Assembly: GCF_021401345.1 (NCBI RefSeq)
Contig: NZ_JACBGE010000024.1
Location: forward strand, 27,863 to 91,862
Length of the DNA: 64,000 bases
Origin: Hydrogenophaga sp. NFH-34
Lineage (GTDB): Bacteria; Pseudomonadota; Gammaproteobacteria; Burkholderiales; Burkholderiaceae_C
Direction: 5' to 3'
Below the pieces are notes generated by a model. That model had not been told where the DNA came from and did no database searches. It was given only the letters and a program-made list of their open reading frames with translations. Below are positions 51,683 to 60,909 of the stretch, piece by piece (positions within the stretch are counted from its first letter, which is position 1; the number at the start of each line of letters is the position of its first letter). A program made the position numbers and the translations under genes.

Positions 51683-51821
51683 GGCACGCCGCTGGCGCCC
51701 CCAAAAGTTGCCCCGGACCGGGGTGGGGCGCCTGAACCGCCTGGCGGGTGGACCGAGGGACCGGCACCGCGATGGAACTCACCGGTCTTTCATTTGCCCG
51801 CCACCAGACAAACACCAAGAA
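51683..51821. other. serS-to-terminator spacer, no gene seen
   Basis: Non-coding stretch after serS. It includes a GC-rich inverted segment (CCCCGGACCGGGG, about 51710-51722) and then less GC-rich sequence up to the terminator. The total gene-free gap to the rpsT stop (51943) is 260 bp and nothing else was recognised in it. Confidence 0.5.
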
Positions 51822-51858
51822 AAAACCGCCGGTCTTGCGACGCGGCGGTTTTCCTTTT
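51822..51858. terminator. bidirectional terminator between serS and rpsT
   Basis: AAAACCGCCG (51822-51831) pairs with CGGCGGTTTT (51843-51852) around 11 nt. T-rich tracts lie on both sides (TTTTCCTTTTTTT on +, TTTTTTCTTGG on -), so it can stop transcripts of both convergent genes. Confidence 0.85.
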
Positions 51859-51942
51859 TTTGCTGGCAGCGCACCGTTTCAAACGGCGGACCCGAGAGGG
51901 GTCCGGGCTGGTGGTCTGCCGGGGCAGGCCGGTGGCCGGTTT

Positions 51943-52239
51943 TTAGGCGGCTGCGGCCAGGGCCTTGACCTTGGCGGAGAGGCGGCTCTTGTCGCGAGCG
52001 GCCTTGTTCTTGTGGAAGATGCCCTTGTCGGCGATGGTGTCGACGACGCCTTGCATCTTGGCAAACAGTTCGGTGGCCTTGGCCTTGTCGCCGGTCAGAA
52101 CAGCCTTTTCGACGTTCTTGACGGCGGTGCGGTACTTCGAACGCAGCGAGCTGTTGGCGGCGTTCAGTTTGACGTCCTGGCGGGCGCGCTTGCGGCCGGA
52201 CGCCAGACGGGGGTTCTTTTTCTTCGGCTTGGTTGCCAT
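51943..52239 (-). CDS. rpsT: 30S ribosomal protein S20
   Basis: A 98-residue, Lys/Arg-rich helical protein that binds 16S r[24 protein letters not shown] and the [22 protein letters not shown] stretch are characteristic. It is slightly longer than E. coli S20 (87), with an N-terminal extension seen in betaproteobacteria. It is divergent from murJ, as in many Burkholderiales. Confidence 0.97.
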   Translation of the reverse strand: MATKPKKKNPRLASGRKRARQDVKLNAANSSLRSKYRTAVKNVEKAVLTGDKAKATELFAKMQGVVDTIADKGIFHKNKAARDKSRLSAKVKALAAAA

Positions 52240-52285
52240 GGGAGTAATCCTTTACGTGTTTGGGATGATGCCAGCAAAGCCGAAC

Positions 52286-52294
52286 ATTCTACCA
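52286..52294 (-). promoter_or_regulatory. possible extended -10 element for rpsT
   Basis: On the minus strand TGGTAGAAT is TGn followed by TAGAAT, about 47 bp upstream of the rpsT start codon. No clear -35 is seen. It leaves a leader of about 40 nt. Confidence 0.4.
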
Positions 52295-52380
52295 CGCGGC
52301 CGAGTGCTGTCGTGGCCGCCATCTGGTACCGGGTTGTTACAGGGGCCAGAGGGGAGCGGGGGCTGGCTTACACTGCCGCG

Positions 52381-53946
52381 GTGTCGCTGTTCAAGTCCGC
52401 CTCCCTCGTTTCCCTGCTCACGCTGGCGTCCCGCATCACCGGTCTGGTGCGCGAACTGCTGGTGGCATCCACCTTCGGCGCGAGCGCGCTGACCGACGCC
52501 TTCAACGTCGCGTTCCGCATTCCCAACCTGCTGCGCCGCCTGTTTGCCGAAGGCGCTTTCAGTCAGGCCTTCGTGCCGGTGCTGGCGGGCGTGCGCGAGA
52601 CCGAAGGCGACGAGGCCACGCGGCGCATGGTCGACCAGATCGCCACCGTGCTCGTGTGGGCCCTGCTGCTGACCTGTGTGCTCGGGGTGGCCGCCGCGCC
52701 GGTGCTGGTCTGGGCCATGGCCAGCGGCCTGCAGCAGAACCCGCAGGGCTACGAGGCGGCGGTGGTCATGACGCGCTGGATGTTTCCCTACATCGCCTTC
52801 ATGTCGCTGGTCGCGCTGTCGGCGGGTATTCTCAACACTTGGAAAAAATTTGCGGTGCCTGCGGCCACGCCGGTGCTGCTCAATGTGGCCATGATCGGTG
52901 CCGCCTGGCTGGGCGCACCGTGGTTCCGTTCCCTGGGCATCGAGCCGATCTACGCCATGGCGGTCGGCGTGATGCTGGGTGGAGCCCTGCAACTGGGGGT
53001 ACAGATTCCCGCGCTGCGCCGGCTGGGCATGCTGCCGCACGTGAGCCTGCGCTGGTCGCACCTGAGGGCCGCCTGGAACCACCCGGGCACGCGCCGCGTG
53101 ACCACGCTGATGCTGCCGGCCCTGCTGGGCGTGAGCGTGGCGCAGATCTCGCTGCTCATCAACACCCAGATCGCGTCGCACCTCACCACGGGCAGCGTGA
53201 GCTGGCTGACCTATGCCGACCGGCTGATGGAATTCCCCACCGCCATGCTGGGCGTGGCGCTGGGCGTGGTGCTGCTGCCGCAACTGGCGGCGGCCAGGGC
53301 GGCCGATGATGGCGACCGCTACAGCGGCCTGCTCGACTGGGGGCTGCGGCTGGTGCTGCTGCTGGCCGTGCCTTGTGCCGTGGCCTTGCTGACGTTTGCG
53401 CAGCCGCTGGTGACCGTGCTCTACCACTACGGCGCGTTCTCCGATGGCGACGTGCGCCAGACCGCGCTCGCCCTCATGGGCTACGGGGCTGGCCTGCTGG
53501 GGCTGGTGGCGATCAAGGTGCTGGCGCCCGGCTTCTACGCGCGCCAGGACATCCGCACCCCGGTCAAGATCGCGGTGGTCGTGCTTGTGCTGACCCAGTT
53601 GATGAACCTGCTGTTCGTGCCCATGCTGGCCCACGCCGGGCTGGCGCTGGCCATCGGGCTGGGGGCCATGATCAATGCCTTGTGGCTGCTGATCGGTCTG
53701 GTGCGCCGGGGCGCTTACCGGCCCGCGCCGGGCTGGGGCCGGTTTGCGCTGCAGGTGCTGGCGGCCAGCGCGCTGCTGGCGGTGTTCCTGATGTGGAGCG
53801 CCTCCAGCCAGGACTGGCTGGCGCTGGGCGCGCTGCCCTGGACACGCATCGGCTGGCTGACGGTCACGCTGCTGGGCGCGGCCGGTCTGTACTTCGGCAG
53901 CCTGGTGATGGCCGGCGTGCGGCTGCGCCAGTTCCTGAGGCGTTGA
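52381..53946 (+). CDS. murJ: lipid II flippase MurJ
   Basis: MurJ moves lipid II across the inner membrane for peptidoglycan synthesis. From GTG 52381 ([21 protein letters not shown]) it is 521 residues with about 14 hydrophobic segments. [26 protein letters not shown] sequence near 44-65 is the MurJ/MviN signature. The frame extends far upstream over rpsT, but that part is not MurJ-like. A SirB1 gene follows 35 bp later. Confidence 0.95.
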   Translation: MSLFKSASLVSLLTLASRITGLVRELLVASTFGASALTDAFNVAFRIPNLLRRLFAEGAFSQAFVPVLAGVRETEGDEATRRMVDQIATVLVWALLLTCVLGVAAAPVLVWAMASGLQQNPQGYEAAVVMTRWMFPYIAFMSLVALSAGILNTWKKFAVPAATPVLLNVAMIGAAWLGAPWFRSLGIEPIYAMAVGVMLGGALQLGVQIPALRRLGMLPHVSLRWSHLRAAWNHPGTRRVTTLMLPALLGVSVAQISLLINTQIASHLTTGSVSWLTYADRLMEFPTAMLGVALGVVLLPQLAAARAADDGDRYSGLLDWGLRLVLLLAVPCAVALLTFAQPLVTVLYHYGAFSDGDVRQTALALMGYGAGLLGLVAIKVLAPGFYARQDIRTPVKIAVVVLVLTQLMNLLFVPMLAHAGLALAIGLGAMINALWLLIGLVRRGAYRPAPGWGRFALQVLAASALLAVFLMWSASSQDWLALGALPWTRIGWLTVTLLGAAGLYFGSLVMAGVRLRQFLRR

Positions 53947-53981
53947 GCGGGGCAGGGCGCTCGCGCGACAATGTCGGCACC

Positions 53982-54839
53982 ATGGCACTTCCGATCGACA
54001 CCGCGCCCCCCACGCCCCTGGCCTATTTCGCGAGCCTGGTGCGCGACGACGACCACGTGCCGCTGCTGGAAGCGGCGGTGTCGATCGCCCAGGACGAATA
54101 CCCCGACCTGGACGTGCAGCAGGTGCTGGGAGACATGGACCAGTTGCTCGAACGCGTGCGCCGCCGCTGTGCGGGCGATGCCGGGGCCTTGCAGCGGCTG
54201 CGGGTGCTCAACCAGTTCTTTTTCCACGACCTGGGCTTTGGCGGCAACGTCAACAACTACTACGACCCCGACAACAGCCACCTGAACGTGGTGCTGCGCA
54301 CCCGCCGCGGCATACCCATCACGCTGGGGGTGTTGTGGCTGGAACTGGCGGAAGGGTTGGGGCTGAAGGCGCGGGGCGTCAACTTTCCCGGGCATTTCAT
54401 GGTCAAGATCAACCTGCCCGACGGGCAGGTGGTGATCGACCCCTTCACCGGCCAGTCGCTGAGCCGGGAAGATCTGTCGGAGCGGCTCGAACCCTACAAA
54501 CGCCGGCAAGGCCTGGTCGACGACTACGACGTGCCGGTTGGCCTGTACCTGCAGGCGGCGCCGCCGCGCGAGATCCTGGCGCGCATGCTGCGCAACCTCA
54601 AGGAAATCCACCGTTCGCAGGCCGACTGGCTGCGCCTGATCGCGGTGCTCGACCGCCTGCTGATCCTGCTGCCCGACGCCTGGGACGAGTACCGCGACCG
54701 GGGTCTGGCCTGGGCGGAAATGGGCGAGGCGCGCCTGGCGGTGGAAGACCTTGATCGTTACGTGACCCACACCGACAACGCCCAGGACCGCGAGGCCATG
54801 GCCCAGCGCCTGGCCGAGCTGCGCCAGGCGCTGAACTGA
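53982..54839 (+). CDS. SirB1 family (transglutaminase-like/TPR) protein
   Basis: A 285-residue protein. The first part has a transglutaminase-like fold typical of SirB1: LNQFFFHDLGFGGNVNNYYDPDNSHL, GIPITLGVLWLELAEGLGL, GVNFPGHFMVKI. A helical TPR-like C-terminus follows (ILLPDAWDEYRDRGLAWAEMG). ATG 53982 gives family length. The biochemical role of SirB1 proteins is unknown. Its stop is 2 bp from that of the convergent GlxA-type regulator. Confidence 0.88.
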   Translation: MALPIDTAPPTPLAYFASLVRDDDHVPLLEAAVSIAQDEYPDLDVQQVLGDMDQLLERVRRRCAGDAGALQRLRVLNQFFFHDLGFGGNVNNYYDPDNSHLNVVLRTRRGIPITLGVLWLELAEGLGLKARGVNFPGHFMVKINLPDGQVVIDPFTGQSLSREDLSERLEPYKRRQGLVDDYDVPVGLYLQAAPPREILARMLRNLKEIHRSQADWLRLIAVLDRLLILLPDAWDEYRDRGLAWAEMGEARLAVEDLDRYVTHTDNAQDREAMAQRLAELRQALN

Positions 54840-54841
54840 GT

Positions 54842-55831
54842 TCAGCCGGCGGCCAGACCGGGCCGGCCCGGCCGCCCCAGGCGGTGCCAGGTGCGGCGCA
54901 ATTGCGCGTCGGAGCTGAAACCGGCAAACCGCGCTGCCTGCGACACGTTGTGCCCCGAGGCCAGGGCCGCTTCGGCCACCGTCAGCCGGATGCCTTGCAG
55001 ATACGCCAGCGGGCTCACCCCGGCGTGCTCGGCAAACAGCCGGGCCAGGTGGCGCTCGGACGTGTGCGCCACCCGGGCCATGGCCGGAACGGTCCAGTCC
55101 TGCTGCGGCTGCTGGCTGATGGCGTCCTGCACACGGTGCACAGCGGCATGCAGGTGGTTGCGGTGGTGCAGGAACGGTGAGAGCTCCGGGTCGGCCGGGC
55201 CGCGCCGCAAGGCCACGACCAGCGCCTGGGCCACCTGGGCCGCAATCGCCGCGCCGGCATGGGTGGCCACCATGTGCAGGAAGAGGTCGATCCCGGTGGT
55301 GACGCCGGCGCTGGAGGCCACGGGCGGGTCCAGCACGAACACCCGGTTGGCCTGCACCTGGCAGGTGGGATCGGCCGCGCGCAATTCGTCCAGGTGTTCG
55401 TGGTGGGTGGTGGCCTGCCGGTTGGCCAGCAGGCCCGCGTGCGCGGCGTACAGCGCACCGGCGCACACGCACAGCAGTTCGAGCCGGCCGGCCCGGGGAC
55501 GCAGGCCCCGCAGCCAGTGCAGCAGGGCGCGGGCCGGCGTGTTGTCCACATCCACGCTGTGCCCCGGGTGGCCGACGAGAACAACCCAGTCGCAGCCGGG
55601 CTCGCCGGCCAGGTCTGCGGCCAGCGATGGCAAAGGCGCGATCTGGCCGATGCGCGCGCCCACGGAGCTGGTGGTCTCCGGTTGGGGACCGATAAAGTGC
55701 AGGCCGAACAGCGCTTCGCGCCCTTGTGCCTGCAGGCTCTGGTTGGCCGCGCGCAGCACCTCGGCGGGGCCCGCCCAGTCGAGGATCAGGCTGCCTGGCA
55801 GCAGCACGAAATGGACGCGGATGGCAGGCAT
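54842..55831 (-). CDS. GlxA-family transcriptional regulator (DJ-1/PfpI domain plus AraC HTH)
   Basis: A 329-residue regulator. Residues 1-190 are a DJ-1/PfpI-like amidotransferase fold with the nucleophile-elbow Cys in LLCVCAGALYAA. The C-terminal AraC-type HTH covers about 225-320 (MARVAHTSERHLARLFAEHAG; AQAARFAGFSSDAQLRRTWHRL-like end). The start at 55831 is chosen because the longer frame overlaps the next gene out of frame. It is 14 bp downstream of a stand-alone DJ-1 gene and probably regulates that operon. Confidence 0.92.
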   Translation of the reverse strand: MPAIRVHFVLLPGSLILDWAGPAEVLRAANQSLQAQGREALFGLHFIGPQPETTSSVGARIGQIAPLPSLAADLAGEPGCDWVVLVGHPGHSVDVDNTPARALLHWLRGLRPRAGRLELLCVCAGALYAAHAGLLANRQATTHHEHLDELRAADPTCQVQANRVFVLDPPVASSAGVTTGIDLFLHMVATHAGAAIAAQVAQALVVALRRGPADPELSPFLHHRNHLHAAVHRVQDAISQQPQQDWTVPAMARVAHTSERHLARLFAEHAGVSPLAYLQGIRLTVAEAALASGHNVSQAARFAGFSSDAQLRRTWHRLGRPGRPGLAAG

Positions 55832-55845
55832 GGGGTGATGGAGGG

Positions 55846-56493
55846 TCAGGCGGCTTCGCGCTGCCAGCGGTAGTCCATCTGGCGGGCGGTGCGCTCGGCC
55901 AGGGCCTGGCCGGCAAAGCGCTCCACCAGGTGAAGGCTCATGTCGATGCCGGCGCTGATGCCGGCCGAACTGACGACGGTGCCTTCGTCCACCCAGCGGG
56001 CGTCGGGGTCGACCTGCAGGTGGGGCCAGCGCTGCCGCAGATCGGCCACATCTTCCCAGTGCGTGGTGACGCGGTGCGTGTGCACCACGCCCGCAGCCGC
56101 CAGCACGAACACCCCGGTGCAGACGCTGGCGGTAATGGGGCAGCGCGCCGCGGTCTCGCGCACCCAGGCGAGGGTGTCGGGGCAGGCCAGGGGGCCGTCG
56201 ACCACACCACCGGGGACCACCAGCAGATCGCAGGGGCCGGCCGTCGCGAACGCGGCCTCGGGCAGTATCCGCAGTCCGGCACGGGCGCGCACCGGCCCGC
56301 CGTCGCGCGACACGCAGCGCACCTGCCAGCGGGCAGCGCTGGCGAGCCCGGCGGGTGCATTGGCGCCGCTTGCCAGCCGCGCGGCGACCCGGGCGGCGGT
56401 GGTGAACACCTCGTAGGGGCCGGCGAGGTCCAGGGCTTCGACCTCGTCGAAGGCCAGGATGTGGATGTTCAGCGCTGCGGTGGGCGCGGTCAT
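55846..56493 (-). CDS. DJ-1/PfpI family protein
   Basis: A 215-residue protein with LNIHILAFDEVEALDLAGPYEVF at the N-terminus and SVCTGVFVLAAAG around the putative nucleophile Cys, followed by THRVTTHWEDVADL. This is the subfamily of isonitrile hydratase-like and GlxA-like domains; activity cannot be assigned. It overlaps the upstream hydrolase gene by 4 bp and lies 14 bp before the GlxA-type regulator. Confidence 0.9.
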   Translation of the reverse strand: MTAPTAALNIHILAFDEVEALDLAGPYEVFTTAARVAARLASGANAPAGLASAARWQVRCVSRDGGPVRARAGLRILPEAAFATAGPCDLLVVPGGVVDGPLACPDTLAWVRETAARCPITASVCTGVFVLAAAGVVHTHRVTTHWEDVADLRQRWPHLQVDPDARWVDEGTVVSSAGISAGIDMSLHLVERFAGQALAERTARQMDYRWQREAA

Positions 56494-57065
56494 GGCGTGA
56501 TGGCCTCCAGGGCGTAGTCGGCGACCTGGCGCAGGGTGCAGAAGCGGCCCGCCAGCACGGTGGCGGTGCGGGCCTTGATCGCGTCGGCGCTGAGCACGCT
56601 GCCATCGGGCTGGGTCATGTCCCAGGTCAGGGTGGCTTCGGGCACGAAATCGACCTGCCAGCCCAGGTCGGACGCGTGGCGCGTGGTGGTTTCGCAGCAT
56701 TGTTCCGTGCGGATGCCGCTGACGATCAGGTGGCGGATGCCATGGGTGGTCAGCCAGACGTCGAGCCCGGTGCCCACCAGGGCGCTGTGGCGGTGTTTGA
56801 CGAACGTGGCCGCCGGTTCAAAATCGGCCAGGCCTTCAAGCGGCCGCACATGCCCACTGGCCTGGGCGAACGGGTTGGTCGGGGATTCCGGTCCGTCCGC
56901 ATGCAGGATGCGGATCACCGGCACGCTGGCGTGCTGGCAGGCCGCGATCAGGGCGTTCTGGGCCGCCAGGTAGGCGGGCAGGTCGGCCTCGTTGAAAAAG
57001 GGGCGGTGGCGGAAGGATTCCTGGACGTCGATGACGAGCAGGGCGGCGTGGGTGGGAAGGGGCAT
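56490..57065 (-). CDS. isochorismatase-family cysteine hydrolase
   Basis: A 191-residue protein with the catalytic triad D13 (LLVIDVQESF), K90 (FVKHRHSAL) and C123 (GIRTEQCCETT; GxxTxxC pattern). Members hydrolyse isochorismate, nicotinamide or other amides; nothing selects among these. ATG 57065 has GGAG 6 nt upstream. It is first in a three-gene unit with a DJ-1 protein and a GlxA regulator. Confidence 0.9.
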   Translation of the reverse strand: MPLPTHAALLVIDVQESFRHRPFFNEADLPAYLAAQNALIAACQHASVPVIRILHADGPESPTNPFAQASGHVRPLEGLADFEPAATFVKHRHSALVGTGLDVWLTTHGIRHLIVSGIRTEQCCETTTRHASDLGWQVDFVPEATLTWDMTQPDGSVLSADAIKARTATVLAGRFCTLRQVADYALEAITP

Positions 57066-57174
57066 CGGGTCTCCAGGCGGCGTGTCGGATCGACACGGTA
57101 TGCCCCGCATTGTGGGCGTTTCACCGTCGCCTGTCCGTTTCAGGCCGGACCGGAAACGTGCATTTTCGGACATG

Positions 57175-57198
57175 AAAAAGGGCTCCCAGGGAGCCCTT
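57175..57198 (-). terminator. intrinsic terminator after purM
   Basis: AAGGGCTCC pairs with GGAGCCCTT around a 3-nt loop; on the minus strand it is followed by TTTTT. It separates purM from the hydrolase operon downstream on the same strand. Confidence 0.85.
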
Positions 57199-57221
57199 CG
57201 GATGGTCGGTCCGGGCGCCGT

Positions 57222-58259
57222 TCAGGCGACCACCACCGACGCGCCGTCGCCCAGGGCGGCGATGGCGCCGATCTCGTAAACCGTCTCGCCCAGTTCGCGC
57301 AAGGTGGCGGCGCAGGCGGCGGCTTCTTCGGCGGCGATCACCACCACCATGCCGATGCCGTTGTTGAAGGTGCGGTTCATCTCGATGTCGTCGATACCGG
57401 CGACCTTCTGCAGCCAGGCGAACAGCTCGGTCTGCGGCCAGCTGCCCTTCTTGAGGTGGGCGGCCGTGCCTTCGGGCAGCACGCGCGGAATGTTCTCCAG
57501 CAGGCCGCCGCCGGTGATGTGGGCCAGGGCCTTCACGGGGTGCTTGGCGAGGGTGGCGAGCACGTTCTTCACGTACAGGCGGGTCGGCGCCATGATGGCC
57601 TGGCGGAACGGCTGGCCGTCCAGCGTGGCCGGCAAATCGGCGCCAGCGCGCTCGATGCACTTGCGCACCAGCGAAAAACCGTTGGAGTGCACGCCGTGCG
57701 AGGCCAGGCCCAGCACCACGTCGCCCGGCTTCACATCCCGGCCGGTCAGGATCTTGCTCTTTTCGACCGCGCCGACGCAAAAGCCCGCCAGATCGTATTC
57801 GCCGGCTGGGTACATGCCGGGCATTTCGGCGGTTTCGCCGCCGATCAGCGCGCAGCCGGACAGCTCACAGCCCTTGGCGATGCCGCCCACCACAGCGGCA
57901 GCGGTGTCCACGTCCAGCTTGCCGCAGGCGAAGTAGTCCAGGAAGAACAGCGGCTCGGCGCCCTGCACCAGCACGTCGTTCACGCTCATGCCGACGAGGT
58001 CGATGCCCACGGTGTCGTGCAGGTTCCATTCGAAGGCCAGCTTGAGCTTGGTGCCCACGCCGTCGGTGCCGCTCACCAGCACCGGCTCTTGGTAACGCTT
58101 GGGCACCTCGAACAGGGCACCGAAGCCGCCGATGCCGGCCATCACGCCTTCGCGCAGCGTCTTCTTGGCCAGGGGCTTGATGCGTTCGACCAGGGCGTCG
58201 CCAGCGTCGATATCGACACCGGCGTCTTTGTAGGAAAGGGGCGTGCTGCTGGAGGTCAT
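57222..58259 (-). CDS. purM: phosphoribosylformylglycinamidine cyclo-ligase PurM
   Basis: PurM closes the imidazole ring (FGAM to AIR) in purine synthesis. From ATG 58259 it is 345 residues: [48 protein letters not shown] and [19 protein letters not shown] are the family motifs. The upstream frame to 58325 is not conserved. It is divergent from a PerM-type gene with 150 bp between starts. Confidence 0.97.
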   Translation of the reverse strand: MTSSSTPLSYKDAGVDIDAGDALVERIKPLAKKTLREGVMAGIGGFGALFEVPKRYQEPVLVSGTDGVGTKLKLAFEWNLHDTVGIDLVGMSVNDVLVQGAEPLFFLDYFACGKLDVDTAAAVVGGIAKGCELSGCALIGGETAEMPGMYPAGEYDLAGFCVGAVEKSKILTGRDVKPGDVVLGLASHGVHSNGFSLVRKCIERAGADLPATLDGQPFRQAIMAPTRLYVKNVLATLAKHPVKALAHITGGGLLENIPRVLPEGTAAHLKKGSWPQTELFAWLQKVAGIDDIEMNRTFNNGIGMVVVIAAEEAAACAATLRELGETVYEIGAIAALGDGASVVVA

Positions 58260-58409
58260 GAAATGGGGGCGTCCCGGGGGCGCGGGCGGAAGTTCGGGGG
58301 GAGAGGGCTGCGGACGGCCGCCCAAGGGGGCCGACTAGAATCAGCACCGGATTTTAAGGGTTTGCCCCTTGCCCCTCCGTCGGCCGTGCCGACTCTTGCG
58401 GATCGACCC

Positions 58410-59531
58410 ATGACCTTCACCCCTTACCAGCTGCGCCTGGCCGCCTGGGCCGCCATCGCCGTGGCGGTGTGGCTGCTGCTGACGATGCTGTCGCCGGTGC
58501 TGATGCCCTTCCTGCTGTCGGCGGTGCTGGCCTACGTGCTGCACCCCGGGGTGGAGCGTTTGCGCGCCAAAGGGGTCCCCCGCTGGCTGGGCGCCGGGCT
58601 GGCGCTCACGTTGCTGGTGATGGTGCTGCTGGCCGTGCTGCTGCTGATCGTGCCGGTGATCACCAAGCAGGTGCCGCTGTTCAAGGAGCAAGTGCCGCTG
58701 CTGCTGGACAAAGCCAGCGAAGGGGTCCAGCAACTGGGCGCCCGTTTCGGGATGGCCTTGCAGATCGACGTGTCCCTGATCCAGGGGTGGTTGCGCGGGC
58801 TGGTGGTGGCCAACGAAAGCGAGCTGATCAGCGGGCTGCTGTCGTCCTTGCGCATCGGCGGCAGCGCCGTGGCGGCGGTGTTCGGCAATCTGGTGCTGGC
58901 GCCCATCGTGGCCTATTACCTGCTGCTCGACTGGGACAACATGGTCGCGCGCGTCAAGCAGCTCATTCCGCCGCGCTGGCGCGCCAGCGTGCAGAGCTTT
59001 CTCGATGAGACGGACGAGGTGCTGGGCCAGTACCTGCGTGGCCAGTTGCTGGTCATGGGGGTGCTGGCGGTGTTCTACACCGTGGGTCTGGCGCTGACCG
59101 GGCTGGACCTGGCCTTGCCCATCGGCGTGTTCACCGGGCTGGCCGTGTTTGTGCCCTACCTGGGGTTCGGTCTGGGGCTGGTGCTGGGCCTGCTGGCCGC
59201 CCTGCTCGAATTCCAGAGCGTCTGGGGCGTGGCCGCCGTGGCCGGTGTCTACACCGTTGGTCAGGTGGTGGAGAGCTTTTTCCTGACCCCGCGCCTGGTG
59301 GGCGAGCGCATCGGTTTGCACCCCATCGCGGTGATCTTTGCCCTCATGGCCTTTGGCCATCTGTTCGGCTTCGTGGGCGTGCTGGTGGCATTGCCGGCCA
59401 GTGCCGTGCTGCTGGTGGGCATCCGCCGCGTTCAGGCGGGTTATCTGGCCAGCGATATCTATCTGCAGCCGCCTTTGCCGTCCGCGCCCCCGGCCCAGCG
59501 GCGCCCGGCACCGGAAGACAAGGCCTCATGA
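58410..59531 (+). CDS. AI-2E/PerM family transporter
   Basis: A 373-residue membrane protein with N-terminal segments (LLLTMLSPVLMPFLLSAVLAYVLHP), a central soluble region and a C-terminal group of helices (VFVPYLGFGLGLVLGLLAALL; ESFFLTPRLVGERIGLHP), the PerM/TqsA pattern. The family includes permeases and Na+/H+ antiporters; the substrate is not known. It overlaps hda by 4 bp and heads a six-gene operon. Confidence 0.9.
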   Translation: MTFTPYQLRLAAWAAIAVAVWLLLTMLSPVLMPFLLSAVLAYVLHPGVERLRAKGVPRWLGAGLALTLLVMVLLAVLLLIVPVITKQVPLFKEQVPLLLDKASEGVQQLGARFGMALQIDVSLIQGWLRGLVVANESELISGLLSSLRIGGSAVAAVFGNLVLAPIVAYYLLLDWDNMVARVKQLIPPRWRASVQSFLDETDEVLGQYLRGQLLVMGVLAVFYTVGLALTGLDLALPIGVFTGLAVFVPYLGFGLGLVLGLLAALLEFQSVWGVAAVAGVYTVGQVVESFFLTPRLVGERIGLHPIAVIFALMAFGHLFGFVGVLVALPASAVLLVGIRRVQAGYLASDIYLQPPLPSAPPAQRRPAPEDKAS

Positions 59532-60232
59532 GCGCACCGATCGTGATGCGGCAGATGGCGCTGGACATCGGCATGGCGCCGGTGTCCACGCTGGACAATT
59601 TCGTGGCGGTGGGCAACGAGGCGGCGCTGGAGCACCTGCAGCTGTGGGCGGGCAACCCGCTGCGTTCGCCGGTACCCACCTTTCTGTGGGGCGAGGGCGG
59701 CAGCGGCAAGACCCACCTGCTGGGCGCCGTGCGCGAAGCGCTGCGAGAGCAGGGCGCCCGGGTCGGCTGGCTTGACGCCGGCACCCTGCACCCGGTTGCT
59801 TTTGACGACCACTGGGACGCGGTGCTGCTCGACGATTGCCAGCTCTATACCGCCGAGCAGCAGGCGGCGGCCTTCAACTGGTTCGTCAATGCGCAGACGC
59901 CTGCGCAGGGGCGCGCCCGCTGGGTGCTCGCCGCCGCCGACCGGCCGCCGGCCGACCTGCAGTTGCGCGAAGACCTGCGCACCCGCCTGGGCTGGGGCCA
60001 CGTGTTCCAGCTGCACGCCCTGGGTGAAGCCGAGCGTCGCGCCGTGCTGCGCCGCGCCGCCGACGAGCGGGGCGTGTTCCTCGGCGACGAGGTGATGGAT
60101 TTCATGCTCAACCGCTTCTCCCGCGACCTCTCCAGCCTGATGATGCTGTTGGACCAGCTCGACGCCTACGCCCTGCGCACGCAGCGCGCGGTCACCATCC
60201 CGCTGATCAAGTCGATGCTCGAAAACGAATAA
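59528..60232 (+). CDS. hda: DnaA regulatory inactivator Hda
   Basis: Hda with the sliding clamp stimulates ATP hydrolysis on DnaA and prevents over-initiation. The 234-residue protein has the N-terminal clamp-binding motif QMALDIG at 9-15, Walker A GEGGSGKTH at 55-63, Walker B VLLDDCQLY and a short lid typical of Hda, without the DnaA DNA-binding domain. It lies between perM and a HAD gene, as in many betaproteobacteria. Confidence 0.95.
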   Translation: MSAPIVMRQMALDIGMAPVSTLDNFVAVGNEAALEHLQLWAGNPLRSPVPTFLWGEGGSGKTHLLGAVREALREQGARVGWLDAGTLHPVAFDDHWDAVLLDDCQLYTAEQQAAAFNWFVNAQTPAQGRARWVLAAADRPPADLQLREDLRTRLGWGHVFQLHALGEAERRAVLRRAADERGVFLGDEVMDFMLNRFSRDLSSLMMLLDQLDAYALRTQRAVTIPLIKSMLENE

Positions 60233-60240
60233 GACCCTGC

Positions 60241-60909
60241 ATGAAGCTTGCCCTGTTTGACCTGGACCACACCCTGCTGCCGCTCGATTCGGACTACGCC
60301 TGGGGCGACTTCGTCGTCACCCTGGGCTGGCGTGCGGCCGAAGCCCAGACCCACGCCAACGACTACTTCTATGAGCAGTACAAGGCCGGCACGCTGGATA
60401 TCCACGAATACATCCGGTTCTCGGTGGACGCCCTGCGCGAGCACGGCGTGGCAGCCGCCGACGCGGCCCACCGGCGCTTCATGCAGGAGGTGATCGGACC
60501 GGCCATCCGGCCGGCGGCGCGCGAACTGGTGCAGCGGCACCAGGCCGCGGGCGACCAGGTCATCATCGTCACCGCCACCAACGAATTCGTCACCCGGCCG
60601 ATTGCCCAGGCCTTCGGCGTTTCCGAGCTGATTGCCATCGACCTGGAGCGCGATGCCGCCGGCAACCCCACCGGAGCCATCCGGGGCACCCCGTCCTTTC
60701 GCGAGGGCAAGGTGGCGCGTGTGGAACAATGGCTGGCCGCGCGGGGCCTGGACTGGTCGCGTGTCGAACACAGCACCTTCTACAGCGACTCGATCAACGA
60801 CCTGCCGCTGCTCGACAAGGTGCACGAGCCGGTGGCCACCAATCCCGATGCCCGGCTGACCGCCATCGCCGCCGAACGCGGCTGGCGCATCCTGAACCTC
60901 TTCGAATGA
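60241..60909 (+). CDS. HAD-IB family phosphatase (SerB-like)
   Basis: A 222-residue hydrolase with motif I D7-x-D9 in LFDLDHTLLPLDSD, motif II Thr in IIVTATNEFVT, motif III Lys after the EGKVARVEQW stretch and motif IV YSDSINDLPLL. The helical cap (YFYEQYKAGTLDIHEYIRFSV) is typical of the HAD-IB subfamily annotated near pcnB/folK. The substrate is unknown; serine phosphatase is not implied. It overlaps pcnB by 4 bp. Confidence 0.93.
   Translation: MKLALFDLDHTLLPLDSDYAWGDFVVTLGWRAAEAQTHANDYFYEQYKAGTLDIHEYIRFSVDALREHGVAAADAAHRRFMQEVIGPAIRPAARELVQRHQAAGDQVIIVTATNEFVTRPIAQAFGVSELIAIDLERDAAGNPTGAIRGTPSFREGKVARVEQWLAARGLDWSRVEHSTFYSDSINDLPLLDKVHEPVATNPDARLTAIAAERGWRILNLFE

Noticed and set aside
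51748..52380. Upstream extension of the murJ frame
   Set aside because: It runs antisense through rpsT and the serS/rpsT terminator; the GTG at 52381 starts the conserved MurJ sequence.
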